Origin: a virus
Length of the DNA stretch: 37,282 nucleotides
IMG/VR virus record: IMGVR_UViG_3300010883_000142
Span: 1-37,282 of that record
Reading direction: 5' to 3' (one strand)
Shown here piece by piece: positions 33,462 to 37,282 of this stretch. The position numbers and the translations under genes are program-made. Each line of letters starts with the position of its first letter. The stretch's first letter is position 1. Below the pieces are notes generated by a model that saw only the letters and a program-made list of their open reading frames with translations, was not told the origin of the DNA and ran no database searches.

Positions 33462-33496
33462 GGTGGACAGGGCCGGAGAGGGTAGCCCTGCCCACC
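33462..33496 (-). other. 12-bp intercistronic hairpin
   Basis: Bases 33462-33473 pair with 33485-33496 over 12 positions around an 11-base loop. On the transcribed minus strand the irregular pair is U.G; on the plus strand it is an A-C mismatch. There is no U-tract. It sits between the DUF669-like gene and the coiled-coil gene, 12 bases before the latter's ATG, and may tune relative expression or protect the upstream message from decay. Confidence 0.5.
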
Positions 33497-33508
33497 TGTG
33501 GACGCGTA

Positions 33509-33940
33509 TTACACCGCGTCGATCTGTGCAACACACTTCTTCACGTTCGTCTGATCCTTACCCGTGTTCGGGTTGACCGTGATTGACGTTTCAACATTCA
33601 GCTCCAGGCCCTTCAGAGAGTTGACGAAATCAGGTGTGATCACGCCTCCCTCCCAACGAACGCCACAGGCTGTGCAGAAATCTGTGAACATTCCCAGGCC
33701 ACGTCCCTCGATGGGCGTGTTGAAGAACAGGGTGTAGTCATTGTCATCAGGGTCCACACAGTCGATGGTCTTGAGACGCCATCCCAGATACTGTGCCTTC
33801 GGTCCCTGCTTATGCTGAACGCTGTCGATCCGTGCGCGATACACGTCAGGCACGAGAACCTTGTTCGCCTTGTCAACAGCTTCGTCGAAATCACCTACTT
33901 CGATTGGGTCGAATGTTGCGTCTGAGGTTTCTTCAGCCAT
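33509..33940 (-). CDS. DUF669-like single-strand-binding/recombination accessory protein
   Basis: A 143-residue acidic protein. Residues ~28-60 (VPDVYRARIDSVQHKQGPKAQYLGWRLKTIDCVD) and ~75-95 (NTPIEGRGLGMFTDFCTACGVRW) follow the pattern of DUF669-type phage proteins, often encoded beside RecA-like or Sak-type ATPases, as here. A probable role is ssDNA binding in recombination or replication. AGGAGC precedes ATG 33940. Confidence 0.6.
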   Translation of the reverse strand: MAEETSDATFDPIEVGDFDEAVDKANKVLVPDVYRARIDSVQHKQGPKAQYLGWRLKTIDCVDPDDNDYTLFFNTPIEGRGLGMFTDFCTACGVRWEGGVITPDFVNSLKGLELNVETSITVNPNTGKDQTNVKKCVAQIDAV

Positions 33941-33986
33941 GTTAATTGCTCCTGGTAGTGAGATGTGAATGGCTTGTTACGTGATA

Positions 33987-34802
33987 CTACGGTGTTGGAA
34001 CTGGTGTTGATGTGTCCTCCTCCTTTCTGCCAGCGAACCACTCTCTAAACATGGGCGTGAAGTCCTGCTCAACAATACCATCCTTGCCTCGCAAGCCCTT
34101 GATCATGGTCCTGGCTTTGGTCTGTGCATCAGGAACTAATCTCCAGTTGTATTTATTTGGAGCAGCACGGCTCGATACCACGTGCGCGTAGTAAATCTCA
34201 GGGAATAAACGAACGAGTTTCTCAGGCAACTTGCCAGTGAGAACCAATCTATTAAAGGCGCGCCCTGAGAGGTCGTCTTTCTCCAAGTGCGTGTGGACAG
34301 TAGTGATAATTGCATGTGAAACCGGTAGGTTCTGCATGTCCAAACACCACTGTTGAGTCGCGTGCATCTCATGGTTCCAATCTTGAAGCTGTGGAGCTTG
34401 ACCGAGCCTGTTGTTATCTTTCGCAACCGCAGCGAGGCTGGTAAGTGATAGTGCTGTGATGCTGTCTGTGACAAAGACATGAACCCCACTCATTTTCTTG
34501 GCTTCGTTTTCGAGCCACCATCGTGCCGCTCCAAAAGCTTCAGGGTCAGAACCAGGAATGCCACCGAACCTATACACATCAAAATTAGGATGGTCGAGTA
34601 GCTCATCTCCGTTCTGATCGAAATCTGCCACCACTATTTTCGGGTTCTCTACGCCACATGCTTTCAAGGCGTTGGGAAGTGTCAAAAACGAGGTGGTCTT
34701 CCCTGTCGTCGATTCCCCTGCGAGCAGTATCCTCAATCTCTCCGAGGACTTTGTCGCTTTCCTGACGAGCTGCTCCGCTCTCTTCGCTCCGATTGCAGGC
34801 AA
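33987..34802 (-). CDS. RecA/Sak4-like ATPase, TTG start
   Basis: A 271-residue P-loop ATPase: Walker A GESTTGKT (29-36), an Asp-containing strand VVADFD (57-62), Walker B HVFVTDS (108-114), and a DNA-binding-type C-terminus. It matches the AAA_24/Sak4 type of phage recombination or annealing ATPase. The start is TTG 34802, with AAGGAGG seven bases upstream; no ATG or GTG fits. The 5' ~200 bases overlap the preceding acidic gene in another frame. With the DUF669-like protein and the Cas4-like nuclease it forms a recombination module. Confidence 0.75.
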   Translation of the reverse strand: MPAIGAKRAEQLVRKATKSSERLRILLAGESTTGKTTSFLTLPNALKACGVENPKIVVADFDQNGDELLDHPNFDVYRFGGIPGSDPEAFGAARWWLENEAKKMSGVHVFVTDSITALSLTSLAAVAKDNNRLGQAPQLQDWNHEMHATQQWCLDMQNLPVSHAIITTVHTHLEKDDLSGRAFNRLVLTGKLPEKLVRLFPEIYYAHVVSSRAAPNKYNWRLVPDAQTKARTMIKGLRGKDGIVEQDFTPMFREWFAGRKEEDTSTPVPTP

Positions 34803-34941
34803 TTTCTACCTCCTTTTCCATTGCGTCATCACGCAGTTGGTCGAATTTTGAATCCCAGTATTCATCTTCTGCGAGCTGACGTGCTTCGTAATCCTCTTCA
34901 TCAAACACATCCTCATCTTGCGGATCGATGCTCCAGCTCAT
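34603..34941 (-). CDS. Acidic hypothetical protein overlapping the Sak4-like gene
   Basis: A 112-residue protein: residues 1-45 are very acidic (SIDPQDEDVFDEEDYEARQLAEDEYWD) and clearly coding; residues ~47-112 are encoded by bases that also encode the ATPase in another frame, an overlap of 200 bases. Its ATG overlaps the previous stop (ATGA). The ATPase ribosome site (AAGGAGG) lies within it. The C-terminal part may be little constrained. Confidence 0.55.
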   Translation of the reverse strand: MSWSIDPQDEDVFDEEDYEARQLAEDEYWDSKFDQLRDDAMEKEVEIACNRSEESGAARQESDKVLGEIEDTARRGIDDREDHLVFDTSQRLESMWRREPENSGGRFRSERR

Positions 34942-35147
34942 GACTCGTCCCCGTGTGGTCTATCTTCAAACGACAGGGAAATGTTGGCATCCATCACGTT
35001 CTTACCGTAGTCATTTTTGGTGAATGCGATGCGCTGTCCCTTTGCAAACAGGGACGGATACTCTGATGAGATTTTCTGTGACAGATCCTCAGCTGCATTG
35101 TTCAGGATCGTATTCAAATGCGCGAGCCTACGTGCGGTCAGTTTCAT
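34938..35147 (-). CDS. Hypothetical protein (69 aa)
   Basis: A small alpha/beta protein (MKLTARRLAHLNTILNNAAE, later RIAFTKNDYGKNVMDANISLSF). GGAGGGCTC precedes ATG 35147, and its stop overlaps the next ATG. It lies between the Cas4-like nuclease and the ATPase. No family recognised; a recombination accessory role is only suggested by position. Confidence 0.65.
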   Translation of the reverse strand: MKLTARRLAHLNTILNNAAEDLSQKISSEYPSLFAKGQRIAFTKNDYGKNVMDANISLSFEDRPHGDES

Positions 35148-35158
35148 GAGCCCTCCGT

Positions 35159-36196
35159 TTATGTATCGTCATCCCTGTTGAGTGGGTCCCACACCTCAGT
35201 CTCAAACAGCTGTTCTGCCAGCGTATCACGAGTCTCGCGAGGCTGGGAACAGAGATCGTAGAAATTACATATACGATTAAACTTCTGACACGCGTCACTG
35301 TCCTGACGTGGCAGGCGACCTGTCTCATCCGCTGTTGCTATCTTGCGACGGACCTCTTTAACATGGTCAACCATATCATCCCACCACTCGTCCAGGTATG
35401 GCTTCTGTGCGAGCGTGGTGTCCCGGAAGAATTTCTTGTTATCATTATACTTCGTCTTTGTCTTGAGAATCATGTCAAAGTAGAAGTAATCTCCCGCCTC
35501 TTCAGCCCAGGGTGAGTGGCGTTTGAGCCAATACATGTAACCTCTGAACTGTTGAGATATTTTGAAAGATGAGATGAGAGCGCCAGATAACATCGAAGCG
35601 GTCTTGTGATCCATTCCAACGACCTGCCCTGATCGCTTATCACGAAAAACTTTGTCGACCACCCCGCAATACACAGGTCCACGCAGACGCCCTGTGCCGG
35701 AACAAAGGACACAGTCCTGTCGCGGAAGAGGCTCTCCAGGTATAGGCGTTGGGCTGCCCATCCACTGTTCCACGTAACCTGCACCGTTACATTCCTCACA
35801 GTCATGTTCTGGGTCCAATCCAATATCCATCGCGAAGTATTTCTCAATCCCGAGGACTTCCATGTTCTTGATCGTCGGTTCCCACTGTTTCCAGTAGTCG
35901 ATGATTGAATCGCAACCCATCTTGACCGTGTGCTTTGCAGCTGTCGTATCCGTGTGCTCGAACTCCTCAAAAATCGGAGTGTATCCACGCTGGAATACCG
36001 TCGCTGCTTCTACCGGATCGTGTGTCTTATACATGGTATCCATAGCATGATGATACCAGATACCGTATTCGAGTGCCGGTGTCATTGCACCTGCGTTCTG
36101 CACGTAGTGCCTATGATGCCTCCAGTAACCCTTCAGGTCACATAGACGCCACGTCTGCAGCTTATGATTGTCATACCTTTCGATTGTGGTTGACAC
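35159..36196 (-). CDS. Cas4/RecB-like PD-(D/E)XK nuclease with zinc-finger insertion
   Basis: A 345-residue nuclease. GIWYHH (~45-50) is the conserved His motif, GVVDKVF (Asp181) and GMDHKT (Asp196, Lys198) are the PD-(D/E)XK residues, and QQFRGYMYW (Gln216, Tyr220) is the RecB QxxxY motif. Cys19, Cys303, Cys310 and Cys316 match the four Fe-S cysteines of Cas4/AddB-type nucleases. Between the His motif and Asp181 lies an extra zinc finger, CEEC-NGAG and CVLC-SGTG (133-170), like DnaJ's CxxCxGxG. I chose GTG 36196 because AGGAGG lies five bases before it. Likely 5'-3' exonuclease for recombination. Confidence 0.85.
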   Translation of the reverse strand: MSTTIERYDNHKLQTWRLCDLKGYWRHHRHYVQNAGAMTPALEYGIWYHHAMDTMYKTHDPVEAATVFQRGYTPIFEEFEHTDTTAAKHTVKMGCDSIIDYWKQWEPTIKNMEVLGIEKYFAMDIGLDPEHDCEECNGAGYVEQWMGSPTPIPGEPLPRQDCVLCSGTGRLRGPVYCGVVDKVFRDKRSGQVVGMDHKTASMLSGALISSFKISQQFRGYMYWLKRHSPWAEEAGDYFYFDMILKTKTKYNDNKKFFRDTTLAQKPYLDEWWDDMVDHVKEVRRKIATADETGRLPRQDSDACQKFNRICNFYDLCSQPRETRDTLAEQLFETEVWDPLNRDDDT

Positions 36197-36464
36197 GAGG
36201 CCCTCCTGTTCGTTGGTCAATGATTCCATGACGGCCATTAAATTCAGCCAACTCAGCGGGCGTTGCTTTCGATGTGTCGATGTGCCAACAGTCGCTGAGG
36301 TAGAACCACTCACGACCTGTGTTATCACATCTAAAACACACTCGACCCGCATCGATCGGATTCTCATCGAGCTGCATGATTGGCATAGATAGTGGTGTGC
36401 CCCCGCACCTTGAACACGCTTTCGCGATCAGTATATCACTATCATGTGCTGCTATAAGTGGCAT
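36171..36464 (-). CDS. Zinc-ribbon protein (97 aa)
   Basis: CSRCGGTP (~18-25) and CFRCDNTGRE (~43-52) are two CxxC pairs, consistent with a zinc ribbon. The rest is soluble and polar (SDCWHIDTSKATPAELAEFNGRHG). AAAGGAGGG precedes ATG 36464, with palindrome copy 4 sixteen bases further upstream. It overlaps the nuclease start, so the two are probably co-translated. It may bind nucleic acid alongside the nuclease. Confidence 0.7.
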   Translation of the reverse strand: MPLIAAHDSDILIAKACSRCGGTPLSMPIMQLDENPIDAGRVCFRCDNTGREWFYLSDCWHIDTSKATPAELAEFNGRHGIIDQRTGGPRVNHNRKV

Positions 36465-36480
36465 TACGAGCCCTCCTTTT

Positions 36481-36504
36481 GTTAGTCCGCTAACCGAACT
36501 CTTT
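36481..36504 (-). promoter_or_regulatory. Palindromic element copy 4
   Basis: On the plus strand: GTTAGTCCG, CTAAC, CGAAC, TCTTT. In the minus-strand transcript it forms AGTTCG/CGGACT around a five-base loop with one U.G pair. It overlaps the end of the small gene at 36490 and is followed by AGGAGG and ATG 36464. It is the most diverged copy. Confidence 0.6.
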
Positions 36505-36585
36505 ATCCACGGCCTGCATAGCCTCGATGACTGGCATACCGTCAGACATTAGTTGCTGCATTCTTGCTAACTTTATTGCTTTCAC
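36490..36585 (-). CDS. Small hypothetical protein, uncertain start (31 aa)
   Basis: Starting at GTG 36585 (AGGA five bases upstream) it reads MKAIKLARMQQLMSDGMPVI then EAMQAVDKEFG, a helix-turn-helix-like piece. The frame is open to ATG 36687 and beyond (65 or 98 residues), with a Lys/Arg/Ser-rich extension, but that overlaps the previous gene by 145 bases and has no good ribosome site. Its end is part of palindrome copy 4. Confidence 0.4.
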   Translation of the reverse strand: MKAIKLARMQQLMSDGMPVIEAMQAVDKEFG

Positions 36586-36937
36586 GTTTTCCTGCTCGTT
36601 TGGCTTTCTTTGCAGGCTTGCTCCCGCTTTCTTCGCTCGCTTTACTTTCTTCGGCGAGCTGGCTCTTCTCGATTTGCTTTGCGTCATACGCGTCACGATC
36701 TCGTCCGTCGAGAGCGATCTGCAGGGTATGAATAGCTGACTTAACAGCGTCACTGGCATCTGTTCGTTCACGCTGCACCTCTTCAATGTATACCTGGAGC
36801 CGTGTGCCCTTACGGATCACGTCAGAAATGCTACCGTGTATGCCAATGTATTTATACAGATTGTCAATGCGTGCAAGGTCGGCATTCTGAATCCTTACAC
36901 GCATTGGAGTTGTGTTTTCTAGCGCGTGCCGTGGCAT
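36542..36937 (-). CDS. Ribbon-helix-helix-like DNA-binding protein
   Basis: A 131-residue protein. Residues ~12-55 (MRVRIQNADLARIDNLYKYIGIHGSISDVIRKGTRLQVYIEEV) look like a ribbon-helix-helix: a short strand, a helix, a Gly turn and a second helix. A charged helix and a Lys/Ala/Ser tail follow. AGGAG precedes ATG 36937, which overlaps the previous stop. It is a plausible regulator of the early arm, or of the repeated palindromes, but that link is only a hypothesis. Confidence 0.65.
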   Translation of the reverse strand: MPRHALENTTPMRVRIQNADLARIDNLYKYIGIHGSISDVIRKGTRLQVYIEEVQRERTDASDAVKSAIHTLQIALDGRDRDAYDAKQIEKSQLAEESKASEESGSKPAKKAKRAGKRESNKVSKNAATNV

Positions 36938-37155
36938 TACTTACTCCTGTGAATTGGTTTGATTGCCCAGTTTGTGGAAACCTGACAGTTACCACATGAT
37001 GGATCTTGATGTTTCATGAGATACTCAGTTGAGATGCCCAATTCAGTTTTACATAACCTGCATACTAACGTGTGTCGTGTGTTCTCTGCTAACAACTTCC
37101 CGTGTGGCTTGCATAAGTTATTCTCTACCGGAGGGAGGTCACAGAATCTGCACAT
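36937..37155 (-). CDS. Multi-CxxC zinc-binding protein (72 aa)
   Basis: Starts MCRFCDLPPVENNLCKPHGK and contains three CxxC pairs (CRFC, CRLC, CGNC) and a further CKPH. That is enough for two zinc sites. The rest is polar. ATG 37155 overlaps the stop of the gene to its right (TAATG), and its stop overlaps the next start. It resembles small phage HNH-like or zinc-knuckle proteins, but no nuclease motif is visible. Confidence 0.65.
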   Translation of the reverse strand: MCRFCDLPPVENNLCKPHGKLLAENTRHTLVCRLCKTELGISTEYLMKHQDPSCGNCQVSTNWAIKPIHRSK

Positions 37156-37282
37156 TAGTTCATCCTATGATTACCACCATCAAAAGGGTTGATGATAGTT
37201 TTGGGTGCGTGTGCTACCTGCATCTGCTTGGCCTTTTCTTCGATGAGTGCATGAAACGCGTGGAGATCAGCCTCAAGCATCA
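37155..37282 (-). CDS. Partial gene at the right edge
   Basis: The visible 41 residues run MLEADLHAFHALIEEKAKQM to a GGNHRMN end, with the TAA at 37157-37155 overlapping the next ATG. The start may be ATG 37280 or lie outside. If the window ends are joined in a circle, the frame continues through position 1 to an ATG at minus-strand 10-8, giving an intact gene four codons longer. No family is recognised; the visible part is helical. Confidence 0.55.
   Translation of the reverse strand, partial: MLEADLHAFHALIEEKAKQMQVAHAPKTIINPFDGGNHRMN

Noticed and set aside
1-37282. Terminal direct repeats marking genome ends
   Set aside because: The first and last bases of the window do not match each other.
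1-37282. T7-type RNA polymerase, integrase or repressor
   Set aside because: No gene in the window has the matching motifs; the promoter at 483-511 looks like a host sigma70 promoter.

Overview
The window reads as most or all of a ~37 kb tailed-phage genome with a short-tailed (podovirus-like) gene set. Evidence: terminase, a large portal, scaffold, major capsid protein, a beta-propeller tail/stabilisation protein, a fibre with a C1q-like tip, and a block of internal (ejected) virion proteins including a lytic-transglycosylase-type lysozyme and a 1349-residue giant protein. I see no tail tube, sheath or tape-measure gene, no integrase or repressor, and no phage RNA polymerase. A Gram-negative host is suggested by a sigma70-like promoter, a signal-peptide-bearing outer-membrane-type beta-barrel, and strong Shine-Dalgarno sites. 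The host genus cannot be fixed from the sequence.

Layout: (1) 1-558 is non-coding, rich in TGAC repeats, and ends in a good promoter (483-511). (2) 565-26861, plus strand: small terminase, small genes, M15 peptidase, large terminase, portal, scaffold and capsid (to 8.9 kb); connector, propeller and fibre (9-14.5 kb); a run of tiny translationally coupled genes with several one-TM proteins, probably lysis and membrane functions (14.5-19 kb); internal/ejection proteins (19-26.9 kb). (3) A hairpin terminator at 26.9 kb where the two arms converge. (4) 37282-26936, minus strand: regulators and zinc-finger proteins, Cas4-like nuclease, RecA/Sak4-like ATPase, DUF669-like protein, ParB-methyltransferase fusion, nucleotide-metabolism-type protein, a UDG-PolA fusion, and a DUF3987-type helicase. 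The right arm is therefore replication, recombination and modification; the left arm is packaging, virion and lysis.

Genes are very tightly packed. Most junctions are TAATG, ATGA or GTGA overlaps. Several starts are not ATG: GTG for the portal, the nuclease, the ParB-methyltransferase and two TM proteins, and TTG for the Sak4-like ATPase.

The most unusual signal is a 24-bp imperfect palindrome present four times (9.03, 18.99, 30.61 and 36.48 kb), each just in front of a start codon, on both arms. It is GTTAGTYCG, five variable bases, CGRAC, then about CTATT. Two copies are accompanied by an identical 12-base GTGCCCCCTTTG box. One sits at the end of a 129-bp intergenic stretch that can fold into a cloverleaf-like structure. 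Two long hairpins in the minus-arm leaders have G.U pairs only in the transcribed strand, which points to RNA-level structure. Other points of interest: a polymerase with His at the position of E. coli Pol I Phe762 fused to a UDG-like domain that lacks its usual His motif; a Cas4-like nuclease with a DnaJ-type zinc finger inserted; a virion protein with ten 22-residue repeats and a C-terminal dockerin-like calcium loop; long out-of-frame gene overlaps; and a probable -1 frameshift gene at 1.47 kb.
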